In this document: positions 44,912 to 56,049 of the stretch, piece after piece
How positions within the stretch are numbered: position 1 is the stretch's first letter
How the letters are laid out: every line of letters begins with the position of its first letter
Source of the DNA: Platerodrilus igneus
Lineage: Eukaryota > Arthropoda > Insecta > Coleoptera > Lycidae
Direction of reading: 5' to 3'
NCBI GenBank assembly: GCA_036346225.1
Contig: JARFIW010001082.1
Coordinates: forward strand, 2,976,001-3,040,000
Length of the DNA: 64,000 bases
The notes under the pieces: generated by a model
Told to the model about the DNA's origin: nothing
Database searches by the model: none
The model's input: the letters and a program-made list of their open reading frames with translations, nothing else
Position numbers and translations under genes: made by a program

Positions 44912-45254
44912 TATAGTCCGTTCAATTTAACTTTAGGATGACGTCAAATGCAGTAATGAAGTGTTGGCAACTGTATGTAAATAAATACCTAGATTTGTGC
45001 TTGAAGGATGCTGTCATTTAACACAATAAAGGTTGGCAGTTCTGTACGGTGTTGCCACCAATTCTTCTTGCCAATGGGAATATTCCTATATCTTTCATTA
45101 AATACAGGATAAAACAATTAACGACAAGTCATAAATTACGACGAACTACAGTAATAAAACATTAAATACATTATAATTTAAACTAACATTGGTAATGTGG
45201 TATTTTATTCAGCTGTAACGTCATCCTCAAGCTAAAGCAAATGGACTAAATAAG
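44912..45254. mobile_element. MITE-like element (right arm)
   Basis: Inverted ends (tagtccgttcaatttaactttaggatgacgt-type at 44914-44943 and, reversed, 45218-45250). It is inserted in the second LINE. It contains about 70 bases (about 45098-45172) not present in the left arm, bounded by a repeated atttaatg/attaaat sequence. Confidence 0.7.
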
Positions 45255-45299
45255 TAAAACTAATTTGGTATTAGCAGGAATTAATAACAATAATGATAA

Positions 45300-45950
45300 A
45301 AGTCTTAGCTATTTGGCATAAAACTTTATTTAAATTTAAATTGGTATTCACACTGTGATAGTGTTGTGAAGAAACTTACTAAAGCTGCTTCTGCATTTGG
45401 AAGTTGTGCTCAGGTGTTAGTCGGGAAATTCTCTTACAATACTATTATGCGTATATCTATGCAACTATATCGTATAGTACTTTATGTTATGATAATTCTA
45501 AATGGATTATTTCAATTTTACTGTTAAAAAAAGAAAATTATATAAACTAGATGTATTAAACCGGCTAGGTTCTCATGTAAACAACCTTTTAAGTACCTAA
45601 GACTACTTCAATTTATATTCTAAATTGCGTTCTATATGTAAAGAAAAATTTGTCCCAATTTATCCTAGTCAAAGTTGTCTCCAAATATAACTTGTGATAT
45701 GCTGAAAAAGTGCATTTGTCGTCACATAGAATGTCGCATATAGAAAATAGCACTTTCATAGTTACTTTAAAAGCCTCTAATCACCTTCCTAAGGAGTTAA
45801 AAGCATTGAAAATATTAAAACCTTCAAGAAGGAAGTCAAAGAATATTTATTACAATTTAGTATTCAATTAACGAATATTTACCTCTCAGCGTTTCTGAAT
45901 TCTGACATACCTGACAAATAATTATAGCAATTAATTGTTCTTATTACAAT
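45300..45950 (+). pseudogene. Second LINE, RT tail and C-terminus (right arm)
   Basis: Reads LFGIKLYLNLNWYSHCDSVV, KKLTKAASAFGSCAQVLVG, KFSYNTIMRI, then VLNRLGSHVNNLLS and IENIKTFKKEVKEYLLQF, the LINE C-terminal block. Frameshifts are fewer than in the left arm, so this copy shows the coding sequence better. It ends near 45950 with TNIYLSAF. Confidence 0.83.
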
Positions 45951-46319
45951 ACTCTATGATATTTTACAATTTAATAATATGGTATGTATATAAGTAAGTT
46001 GACATTATTCAATGTCATGAAATAAGGAAATTATAATAATATATGTAATAAATCACGAAATTTAAATGTGAATCAATAAAAATAGATCCGAATTATAATT
46101 TTGTTTTTAGTTCATAAAAATACAATATCAGCTAAATGTTCAAAATTTGACGTATTATTTGCAAAAAGGGGGCCCAGTTTGCCTAATAAAATTTGAAAAA
46201 TGTTCATAATTAGTTAATCAAACTGAAAAAAATTAAATAAATATTTATAGTTACTCATCAATACGTATTTTTGAATTTAACCTATCTGCTAAACCATAAT
46301 TTTCTAACTTAAACAATAC

Positions 46320-47232
46320 ACTTTCATAAAAGTTTGTCCCCTTTTTAACAAATGACGGCATCTAAACTCACAGGAAGCCTATGGACAAGTTATGTGCAAT
46401 CTTCTGGTGTAAATTTATTCCAAATTTGTAATATTTTACACACAATTCCATTTTTGTTTCAATAAGATTGTTTTGAAGCTGCCGTTTCATTTTCTCCCAT
46501 GCATTCTCAATTGTAGATTGTACTAACTAATTCAATGAGAGGAATGTTACTTTCTCACAACTACTTTACTTAATTTAGATGTATGACATGCTGCACCATC
46601 CTGTTGAAAAGTGTAATTAGTTCCCTTAGTCTGCTTGCAGTTGTATTGATGGTAGTAGGTGTTCATTCAGGATTGTTTTATATTCTTCAGCACTTACTGG
46701 AATATCAAAAAACTGTAAAATTCCCATGCTTTGACTGGATACACATCCTCATACCATGAGGCATGTAATGAATTTTACTCTTCTCGTAAGTAATCAGGAT
46801 GATTTGCCTCCTCAGGTTTCCGAACGACTTGTTTTCTGTTGTCACCAATACAGACTCCTATCCCAGATTCGTCACTCCAAATGACAGCATCCCATTGCTA
46901 ATTTTTTCAATTTAAATGATTTGTAGTCTGCAAGAAACAAGATATCTTTTGTTTACAAGTTAATAAGAAATTTTCTTTTGCCTAAACAAAATTGATGAAA
47001 TTTGTATTATGAGATGTAACTTAAAATCTACCTTATTAAAGCTGTCTCCCAGTTTCTTCACATTTCTCCTGTAAGTGGAGAGTAAAACATGCTTTCCTAA
47101 GGCTTTAGCCCGCAATACATCCCTCGTTTTGACTATTACTGATCGACCAATTCTTTTTGTACTCTTCATCGGACCATTCTTTATGAAATTATCTTTATAG
47201 CAGAATAAGTAGTTTTCAAAATTTTTTCCAAT
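46320..47232 (-). pseudogene. Tc1-like transposase (right arm)
   Basis: Minus-strand mirror of 34366-35262: RIGRSVIVKTRDVLRAKALG in the open part (47250-46960), then the degraded catalytic domain with the SDESG, FQQDGAACHT and ENAWEKMK regions. It abuts the RTE RT at 47232, the same joint as in the left arm. Confidence 0.85.
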
Positions 47233-48556
47233 TTGATACACACCACACAAAGACGAATCGAAAAACGACCTGAAGAAATACTAGGAGAAGATTCATTTGG
47301 GTTTAGGCGAAACAGGGGAACACGGGATGCTATTTTAGCTCTGAGAGACAAGAAAAGTGTGTATATAGGGTTTGTAGATCTGGAAAAAGCATTCGACAAT
47401 GTAAAATGGAAAAAAAATTGGAAATACTCAAAAATATTGGAATGAGTTTTAGGGATGGACGGATAGTACATAGCTTATATAAAGAGCAAACAGTGGTAAT
47501 AGAATTAGAGCAGGAACATAGAGAAGTAAATATGTGGAGAGGCGTGAGACAGAGATGTGCCTTAGCCCCATTAATTTTTAACTTGTACATAGAAGAGGCA
47601 ATGAATACTGTCGAATGCAGGAGGGCATTTGTAATTACTATGCAGGAACAAAAGATTGATATGCTTAGATTTGCAGATGATATAGCGGTATTAGCATCTA
47701 ACAAAGAAGAGTTAGAAGCTGCTCTTAATGAAATGGAAACAGTTCTAACAGAGAAATACGGTATGAAAATTAACAAAAATAAAACTAATGTTATAGTATG
47801 CAAAGGAGGGAAAAATAAACCAAAAACAAAAATACAATAGGTAATGAGAACTTACAAGAGGTTAAGGATTTCTGCTACCTAGGAAGCCAAATAACGCAAG
47901 ATTGGAAAAGCACAAAAAATATAAAACAAAGATTAGCACAAGGTTGTGCTACATTTAACAAGAAAAAGCAACTACTGTGTTCAAAGACAACAAACTTAGA
48001 AACAACGAAAAGATTGCTTAAAACATATGTGTAGAGCACAGCACTGTACGACTTTGAAGTCTGGACAGTAGGAAAAGCGGACAAGAAAAAGATAGAAGCT
48101 TATGAAATGTGCTGCTACAGACGTATGATGAAGATATCATGGGCAGACAAAGTTAAAAAGAAAGAGGTACTGGAAATGGTAGGGCAAGAAAGAAATATGT
48201 GGAAAAAATTAAGGAGAGATAGGATGATAGGTCACATACTACGACATGAGGGAATAGTGCGAAATATATTAGATGCAGAAATAGGAAAAAAGAGAAGTAG
48301 AGGTAAACCTAGGTTAGACTATTGCACACAGATAGTGAAAGATGTAAGATGTGAGAATTTCAGGCAAATGTGTAGGCTAGCTCAGATTGGAAATCAATGG
48401 AGGTATGTATCCAACCTGTCCCAAGATGGAAAAACTAATGACGAGAAAATAAATGTACTTAAACCTGATGATTATTATAAACAACTACAGGTATTGGTCT
48501 TGCAATATTCTGAACTAATGTTAATTGTACAAAAGTATTTACTGGAAAACTATTAA
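47233..48556 (+). pseudogene. RTE-type LINE, RT and C-terminal region
   Basis: Starts at RRIEKRPEEILGE (the joint with the Tc1-like element). Continues with FGFRRNRGTRDAILALR, VYIGFVDLEKAFDNVKW, a frameshift near 47420, HSLYKEQTVVIELEQEHREV, LIFNLYIEEAMN, MLRFADDIAVLASNKEELEA and KYGMKINKNKTNVIVCKGGK. The C-terminal zone (about 48000-48430) reads CYRRMMKISWADKVKKKEVL, MVGQERNMWKKLRRDRM and RGKPRLDYCTQIVKDVR. Stops occur at about 47840 and 48030. The ending KPDDYYKQLQVLVLQYSEL is shared with the copy at 59616-59915. Confidence 0.9.
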
Positions 48557-50400
48557 TTCGGCAAATGTCTAAGTGTTGGGGAATCCTTGGCAGCCACAGG
48601 CTGCTAATCCCCCTTCACATACCAATGAATATCGGTGAAACGGTATATTACTGTAAAACAATAGAAGGTGACCGAACTACATCTAACAAGAAAGAGCAGC
48701 GGATATGCTCAAAGACAACAAACATAGAGTCAAGAAGAAAATTGTAGAAAGCATATGTGTGGAGCACAGCACAGTACGTCTATGAAATAGGGCCAGTAGG
48801 AAAACCAGACAGAAAGAGATAGAAGCCTTTTGAAATGTTGTGCTTCAGATGTATAAGGATGATAGCATGGACAGATAAGGTTAATAATAAATAGGTTATA
48901 GAAATAGTAGAGGAAGAAAGATACTTGTGGAAAAAAGTTGGAGAAATAGAAGGTTGGGATACGTTCTAAGAAGTTTTTGGGAAATAGTATGGCAAATCTC
49001 ATTTAACATACCTAGATTAGAAGCAAGATATACAGAAACATTCAAGATTGCTACAAGCAAAACTAACATATGCTAAAAAGACAATGTTAATGTATGTTTG
49101 TATACTTAAACTTTAGTCTGTAGGTCACATATGTATATCAGTTTGTTCTATATTTTTGTCCTATAAATGGTTGTTACTGTAGAACAATAAATAAATAAAT
49201 AAAAAATAAACGAGGGAATAGGGTGTAATATATAAGAAGCAGAGATATAAAAAAAAAGAAAGGTAGCGATGTGCAACCATAGTTCTTTGTAGTAAGATTT
49301 AGAAATAGTTCAATGTATGAGTCAACAAGGGGCTAGCGTTAGCTTTCCCTATACCTGCTGTCCCGGATTATTAAGTCAGTTGTATTTTAACGTTCAGTTG
49401 TAACTCCACATTATTTTAGTTACTTATTGTCATGTCTTCTATTTACAGAATGACGAATTAATAAATATTTGCATTTTAAATACAGTCCATTAATTAATTC
49501 ATTTAAATGAGTGTGAACCTATGCACACTACGAAGTTAATTAACTTTCATTACCACACCTAGGTTAGACTATTGCACACAGATAGTCAAAGATGGAGACT
49601 GTGGAAATTTCAGGAAAAAGTGTAGGCTAGCTCAGAATAGAAATCAATGGAGATACGTGTCCAACCAGTTCCAAGACGAAAAATAATTGTACTTAAACCT
49701 GATGATTATTATAAGCAACTACAAGTGTTGGTTTTGTAGTATTCTCAAATAATGTCAATTGTGAAAGGATTTACTGGGAAACAATTTGTTCGGCAAATAT
49801 GTGTTGGAGGATCTTGGTAGCCACAGACTGCTTAACCCCATTGAATGTAGTGAAATAGGGCATATATTTAGAAAACAATAGAAGAGGAACCGAGCTGTGT
49901 CTAAGCTGTAAGAATATCAGGGAATTGTCTAGGCTAGCTCAGAGCAGAAATCAGTAGTGGGACATGTCCAACCACTTCCAAGATGGAAAAGCTAATGACG
50001 AAAAAATAATTGCACTTAAAGCTGATGTTTACTACAAAGAAATACAGGTGTTGGTTTTCCAATATTTTCAACTAATCTTGATTGTGCGAAAAGATTTATT
50101 AGGAAACTATTAATTCGGCAAATGTTCAAGTATTGGGGGATCTTGGTAGCCACAGGTTGCTCAATCTCCTTCACATAACACTGAATATCAGTGAAATATA
50201 GTATATAATTGTAAAACAATAGAAGGGGAAAGAACTGTATTTAACAAGAAAAAGCAGTGGCTATGTTCAAAGACAACAAACATAGAAACAAGGAAAAAAT
50301 TGGTGGAAGCATGTGTGGAGTACAGCACTATGAAATAGGGATAGTAGAAGAAGCAAACAGGAAAAGGACGAAGCCTTTGGAAGTTTGGTTTATATTTTAA
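48557..50400 (+). repeat. Array of RTE LINE 3'-end fragments
   Basis: After the LINE end come several partial copies of its last several hundred bases in the same orientation. 48565-48640 is a 3' UTR with cagccacaggctgct; 48690-49000 is a C-terminal fragment. 49550-49860 is C-terminal plus 3' UTR, and 49900-50150 and 50150-50400 are further 3'-end pieces. The 49050-49540 interval inside shows no LINE match. Each piece is separately degraded. Confidence 0.75.
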
Positions 50401-51005
50401 CCTAGTAACAGAGTTTGGTTTGGGGTACAATAAATATAAATAATTGCAAAAAAATACCAAACAAAGAGGATACTTGTGTACTAGTATTTCATGGTAACAA
50501 CTAGGGAAAATGGAAATTCCTATTTTTATTAGTTCTACAAAGTAAAGGGGGTGATGGATGTTATAGAAAATAAAATGTCATGAAGATGAAAAGAATATAG
50601 AATAGAAAAAGAATGATAGAAAAGCAAAATCAATAATTGTTCACGGCATTTCAAATTATTACGCATTATTGCTTTCTCCTGTTCGAATTATAACGATAGC
50701 TTTTACAACCTGAGGTATAACAATCGCATCCAAGCTTTAGAAAAAATCCTCTGTACGAGAGCTCACATACATGGAAAACAAGTTAAATAATTTCTATAGA
50801 CATCACCTGGTTTTTAAATCGTAGCAATACTTGCGATACCAGAAAACGGAAATAAATGGCCATCCAATATCTAAGCACGCAAAGGTCTTGTTTGTCGCCA
50901 CACCAACCCCAGAAATTTACTCGAAAGTACGAAACTCAAACACTTAAATTTACTATAAAACTACATAAATACAAAGTTCATGTCTATCTTTGCATATTAA
51001 TGCAT
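50401..51005. other. No recognisable gene; possible old MITE copy
   Basis: AT-rich. The stretch at about 50655-50730 (attacgcattattgcttt ... cctgaggtataacaa) resembles the right half of the foldback at 55861-56016. Confidence 0.4.
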
Positions 51006-51009
51006 ACAA

Positions 51010-51858
51010 ATTTTCATTCATCATCATCATTGGGTCTTCAGTCCTGAAACTGGTTAGACGCGTACCATCATTGTTTCCTATTCTGAACTAACCTACAGAT
51101 TTCCCCGAAATTTGCACAGTCTGCATCTATCACTATCTGATCTAGGTCTACATCTAGCTCCTTTTCCTAACTCTGCTTGTAATATATCCCATACTATTCC
51201 CCAAAAATGCCTTAGAACGTATTCTGCCCTTCTATTTCTCATATTTTTCCCAAAGATATCCTTGTTCCCTTACTATCCCTTACTATAACCTATTTGTTAT
51301 TACCTTTGTCTGTCCATCCTCATACATCTGAAGCACGGCATTTCAAAGGCTGCTACTGTTCTTCTGTTTGCTTTTCAGACTGCTCGTATTTCGTAGGCAT
51401 ACTGTCTGTGCTGTGCTCCACACATACGCTTTCAACAACTTTTTGTTCTATGTTTGTTGTCTTTCATCATAGGCGCCGTTCTTTCTTGTTAGATGCAGTT
51501 CGGTCCCCTTCTATTGTTTTACAATTATATACCCTATTTCTCCAACATTCAGTGGTTGCGAAGGGGGGTAAGCAGCCTGTGGCTGCCAAGTTCCACCAGC
51601 ACTTGAACATTTACTGATTTAATATTTTTTCCAATATATTTTTTCGCACAGTCAACATTAGTTGCAGATATTTTACAACAAACAACTAGTTGTTTATAAT
51701 AATCATCAGATTTATCTGCGCTTATTTTTTCGTCATTGGGTTTCCCGTCTCAAAACTGGTTGGACATGTACCTGCAATTATTTATTTTCTAAACTAACCT
51801 ACATAGTTCCCTGAATTCTCACACAGCAATACAGCTCGTTTCCCCTTATATGTTTATC
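51010..51858 (-). repeat. RTE LINE 3'-end fragments, minus strand
   Basis: 51010-51600 matches the LINE C-terminal coding zone and 3' UTR (compare 52259-52800). Its 3' end is a catcatcatcat run at 51019-51030, the likely simple-repeat tail. 51600-51858 is another partial copy. Both are strongly mutated. Confidence 0.72.
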
Positions 51859-52258
51859 TAATATTATGCCCTATTTCACTGAGATATATTGAAGGGGGTT
51901 AAGCAACCTGTGGCTGCCAAGATCCCCCAACACTTAGACATTTGCCGAAATAATAGTTTTCCAGTAAATGCTTTCACGCAATTACCATAATTCGAGAATA
52001 TTGCCCATCCAATGCTTGTAGTTGCTTATAATAAATATCACGTTTCTTCTATTGTTTTCTAATATTATGCCCTATTTCATTGACATTTATTGAAGGGGAT
52101 TAAGCAACCTGTGGCTGCCAAGATCCCCCAACACATAGACATTTGCCGAAAAAATAGTTTTCCAGTAAATACTTTCACGCAATTACCATTATTCGAGAAT
52201 ATTGCCCATCCGATGCTTGTACTTGCTTATAATAAATATCATGTTTAAGCGCAGTTAC
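51859..52258 (-). repeat. Tandem duplication of the RTE 3' UTR, 200-bp unit
   Basis: Two copies beginning ctaatattatgccctattt at 51859 and 52059 are nearly identical over 200 bases. Each contains the conserved aacctgtggctgccaagatc block, and the second runs directly into the LINE coding end. They probably form the true 3' end of the LINE at 52259-55545. Confidence 0.88.
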
Positions 52259-53530
52259 TTTCTTCGTCATTAATTTATCCATCTTGAGACTGGTTGGATG
52301 CGTACCTCCATTGATTTCTCTTCTGAGCTAGCCTACACATTTCCCTGAAACTCCTACAGCCTACATCTTTTACTATCTGTGTGCAGTAGTCTAACCTAGG
52401 TCTACCTCTTCTTCTCTTTTTTCCAATCTCTGCTTCTAGTATATTCCGCACTATTCCCTCATGCCGTAGTATGTGGCCTATCATCCTATCTCTCCTATTT
52501 TTTTACCGTTTTCCACATATTTCTTTCTTCCCCTACCATTTTTAGTACCTCTTCGTTCTTAACTTTGTCTGTCCATGATATCTTCATCATACGTCTGTAG
52601 CACCACATTTCAAAGGCTTCTACCTTTTTCTTGTCCGCTTCTCCCACTGTCCAGGCTTCACAGCCATACAGTGCTGTGCTCCACACATATGTTTTGAGCA
52701 ATCTTTTCCTTGTTTCTATGTTTGTGGTCTTTGAGCACAGTATTTGTTTTTTCTTGTTAAATGTAGCACGACCTTGTGCTAATCTTTGTTTTATATCTTT
52801 TGTGCTTTTCCCATCTTGCGTTATTTGGCTTCCTAGGTAGCAAAAATCCTTAACCTCTTATAAGTTCGTGTTACATATTTGTATTCTTGTTTTTGATTTA
52901 TTTTTCCCTCCTTTGCATACTAGTACTTTTGTTTTACTTTTGTTAATTTTCATACCGTATCTCTCTGTTAGAACCGTTTCCATTTCATTGAGAGCAGCTT
53001 CTAACTCTTCCTTGGTAGATGCTAATACCGCTATATCATCTGCAAATCTAAGCATATCAATTTTTTGTCCCTGCATAGTAATTCCAAATGTCTTCCTGCA
53101 TTTGACAGTATTCATTGCCTCTTCAATGTACAAGTTAAAAATTAATGGGGATAGGGAACATCCCTGTCTCACCCCCTTTCCTGATGTTTACTTCTCTACG
53201 TTCCTGCTCTAATTCTATTACTCCTGTTTGCTCTTTGTATAAGCTATGTACTACCCGTCTATCCTATAACTCATTCCAATCTTTTGAGTATTTCAACATT
53301 TTTTCCATTTTACATTGTCGAATGCTTTTCCAGATCTACAAACCCTATATACACGTTTTCCCCTTTTTCTATTGTTTTCTCCATTATCACCCTCAGAGCT
53401 AAGATAGCCTCCCGTGTTCCCCTGTTTCGCCTAAACCCAAATTGGTATTCTCCTAGTATTTCTTCAGCCCGTTTTTCCATTCGTCTTTGTACAATTCTAG
53501 TTAATATTTTTGATACGTGTGCTGTCAAGC
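52259..53530 (-). pseudogene. RTE-type LINE, RT and C-terminal region (longest copy)
   Basis: Minus-strand frames from 53530: HVSKILTRIVQRRMEKRAEE, FGFRRNRGTREAIL, VYIGFVDLEK, a frameshift near 53320, VHSLYKEQTGVIE, a shift near 53180, MRQGCSLSPLIFNLYIEEAM, MLRFADDIAVLASTKEELEA, KINKSKTKVLVCKGG. The C-terminal zone follows: KTYVWSTALYGCEAWTV, AFEMWCYRRMMKISWTDKV, EEVLKMVGEERNMW, RGRPRLDYCTQIVKDV. RT motifs including FADD are intact. The few frameshifts make this the best copy in the window. The enzyme would prime reverse transcription at nicked target DNA. Confidence 0.93.
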
Positions 53531-55166
53531 TTATTGTTCAAAAATTTTCACATCTATCTGCACCTTTCTTTTTTGGTATAGTTACTATGATGTTATGTTT
53601 GGGTATCTCGCCTGTCTCATACTTATAGCTTACAAGTTGGAAGAGACGTTCTGTTACTGCTTGACCAGCGGCTTTTAGAGTCTCCGCTTGCACCTTATCT
53701 GTACCCGGCGCCTTACCATTTTTCAGACCCTTTAATGCTAATTCAAATTCATCTCTAAGTATAGGATATCCCAAGTCATCATTTTCAATGGCTGATTCCT
53801 TTTCTAATGCAGTTAGTTCTTCTCCTGCATATAAATTCCCTATATATTCTTGCCATCTACCCACTTTCTCTACATTCTCTATAATGATATTTCCTCCCAC
53901 GTCCCTTATATTTTTGCTATACGGTTCTATATCCCTAAAATTGATTCTAATTAGTTTGTATGCTACATCGGTCTTTCCTACTTCCATCTTAGTTTGTACC
54001 TCTTTGCACTTTTCATCAATCCATTGTTCTTTAGCTTTCCTGCATTTTCGAATAATTTCCCATTTTATGGCTTTGTATCTCTGTTTTCCTGTTTCGTCTG
54101 ATTTATTTTTGTATTTTCGTCTTTCTTCTATTAAATTCATGATATCCTTTGTTATCCATGGTTTCTTATTTTCTTTTTGTGTATACCAAAGAATATCTCT
54201 GGCCGCCATGTCGAGGCTGGATTTAATGTTATTCCATTCTGTTTCTACTTCCTTAGTGTCAGATATTTTCCCGATATCTTTGAGCAATTCATTTGACCTT
54301 TTTTCGAATCTTTCTTGAATATCTTTCTCTTTTAGTTTCTGTAGGTCCAAGTGCCTTTTTCCGTTTCTTTTTTTCAAATTTTTAAATTTAAGTGCGGCCT
54401 TCATAATTACGATGTTGTGGTCAGTGTCTATATCTGCTTCTGGGTAGCTTCTACAGTCTTTTACTGGATTCCTAAACCGTTGTCTAACAAGAATGTAATC
54501 TATTTGATATCTTCCTGTATCTCCTGGCATCTTCCACGTATATCGTCTTCTAGCATGATGTTAAAATAATGTGTTTGTGATGATTAAATTGTTCTTGTCG
54601 CAAAATTCTACCAGCCTATTTCCTCTGTCGTTTCTAGTGCCAAAACCAAATAAACCTACTATCGCTCCTTCCCTACCCTCACCTACCACTGCATTAAAAT
54701 CCCCCGTAATTATTAAATTTTCATGTCCTTTTACGTGTCTTAATATGTCTTCGATATCTTTGTAGATCGCTTCTACCTCTTCGTCACTGTAGCTAGAGAT
54801 GGGCATGTATACTTGTATTATTACTGTGTTTACCGGTTTAGATTCTAATCTAACCATGAGTACTCTTTCATTCTTTTGTAAGTAATTTTCTACACAGTAT
54901 CCTATCTTTTTCCGCATAACTATCCCCACACCCAAATTTCCCTCCTCTATGAATCCTGTATGAATTACCCTAAAGTCTCCACTCCAAAAATCCCCCGCCT
55001 CTGGCCACCGAACTTTGCTGATCCCTACTATGTCTAATGATAACCTATTCATTTCGATTTTTAGGTTCTCTAGCTTACCCACTTGCTTCATAGTTCTAAC
55101 ATTCCACGCTCCGACTCGCAAAATGTTCCCGACTCTTATTCTTAACTTTCCGATCGCATCCTCCAA
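53531..55166 (-). pseudogene. RTE-type LINE, AP-like endonuclease and linker to RT
   Basis: It starts at ATG 55166 (MEDAIGKLRIRVGN), then VGAWNVRTMKQVGKLENLK, LDIVGISKVRWPEAGDF, VIIQVYMPIS, LIITGDFNAVVGEGREG and NRLVEFCDKNNLIITNT, then one stop at 54561-54563. It continues in the same frame with GRYQIDYILVRQRFR, DIDTDHNIVIM, a long basic linker, and KNGKAPGTDKVQAETLK and NIIVTIPKKKGADRCENF entering the RT. This endonuclease is of the type also found in the CFDP2 (craniofacial development protein 2) family. The usual catalytic glutamate in GISEVRW is lysine here. The linker-RT part is open for 330 codons. Confidence 0.92.
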
Positions 55167-55545
55167 GTAGTCCCTCCGGAGATCCGAATGGGGACTATTT
55201 TAACTCCGGAATCTTTTGCCCCAGAGAATGCCATCATTTTATTATAATTTAGGTACTCTGTGTACTTGGGAGGTAATGTGGTGGTTTCCCGTTGCCTTCC
55301 ACATCGCGGTAGTGTGTCTTAGACTGCCATACCGACCCCTATGGTCTCTGCCAATCTAAGTACCGAAAGAGCCGCTGCCCTCTTTCGGGCACCTATCTTC
55401 GTGTGGTTCCTCACTAACGACCCTACTACTTTGGTTGGACCTGTAGTTTGGCTCTTTAGCTCATTAGAACACGCAAGCCATTTCACCTGTTCTAGTAATC
55501 TAGAACTTCGGCAAGGTGCAGGTCCATTCGAAATGGAAAATTTTC
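55167..55545 (-). other. RTE-type LINE 5' UTR
   Basis: Upstream of the ATG on the minus strand and GC-richer than its surroundings. It matches 18545-19030 in order. It contains the strongly conserved gaaggcaacgggaaaccac block (about 55302-55284), which I recognise from 5' regions of related arthropod LINEs. The element begins at about 55545. Confidence 0.8.
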
Positions 55546-55860
55546 ATTAATATCTTTAATACATTCACTTAAGCTAAAGAAATTTCTTGCTTACTTTTAA
55601 CAAGATAAAGACAAAATAGATTGCAGCAGTAAAACGTTATTAAGAAATTAGCCAGTACTACTGCATTAACAATTCAAAAACTTATCCTACCAAGTGCAAA
55701 GTAAAACAACATATTTGTTAGATATGATCTCCAAAATAACTTCAAAGAAAAAGTTAAACACAAAACATTTATGATTTAACCTAATAATAAGATAATGTCT
55801 AAGAAAAAATTCAAAAAAAAGATAATGTAAAAATTAATTTTGGTTCAGAGGCCTTATAAT
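55546..55860. other. No recognisable feature
   Basis: AT-rich flank between the LINE 5' end and the foldback element. Confidence 0.5.
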
Positions 55861-56016
55861 GTTACGCTTCGGGCTGTATAAAGCTTTAGTTTTAATATTA
55901 GGAATTGGAGATTTTCATAATCGGAACGAGGAAGGCCATAATGTGTAACAATTTTGGCACTCACGTGGGGTGACAAATTGTTATGCATTATTGCTTTGTG
56001 CAGCCCGAGGCATAAC
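55861..56016. mobile_element. Short foldback element (MITE-like)
   Basis: Its ends are inverted: gttacgcttcgggctg at 55861 and cagcccgaggcataac ending at 56016, extending to about 25 bases with mismatches. The inside has a second weak inverted pair around tgtaacaattttggc. No coding capacity. Confidence 0.7.
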
Positions 56017-56049
56017 AAAATTCACAACTGGAATTTAATAATCAATGAA

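Larger units (their letters stand above)
42935..47745. repeat. Right arm of the giant inverted duplication
   Basis: It is the partner of 33825-40066 in opposite orientation, with the same element order from inside to outside: BEL integrase, BEL LTR, second LINE with SINE and MITE, Tc1-like, RTE RT. It is shorter because it lacks two LINE insertions and part of the BEL integrase. Outside 47745 the RTE element simply continues, whereas the left arm stops matching. Confidence 0.92.

Noticed and set aside
34366..47232. The whole inverted structure as one large terminal-inverted-repeat transposon such as a Maverick/Polinton
   Set aside because: No polymerase B, protein-primed integrase or capsid genes are present, the outer boundaries fall inside an RTE RT, and the arms consist of known, unrelated nested elements.
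48557..52258. A CRISPR-like array or satellite with regular spacers
   Set aside because: The repeat units are LINE 3' ends of unequal length and there are no spacers of uniform size.
53788..54318. A 176-codon plus-strand open frame
   Set aside because: It is the antisense of the LINE endonuclease-RT linker, which has recognisable motifs on the minus strand.
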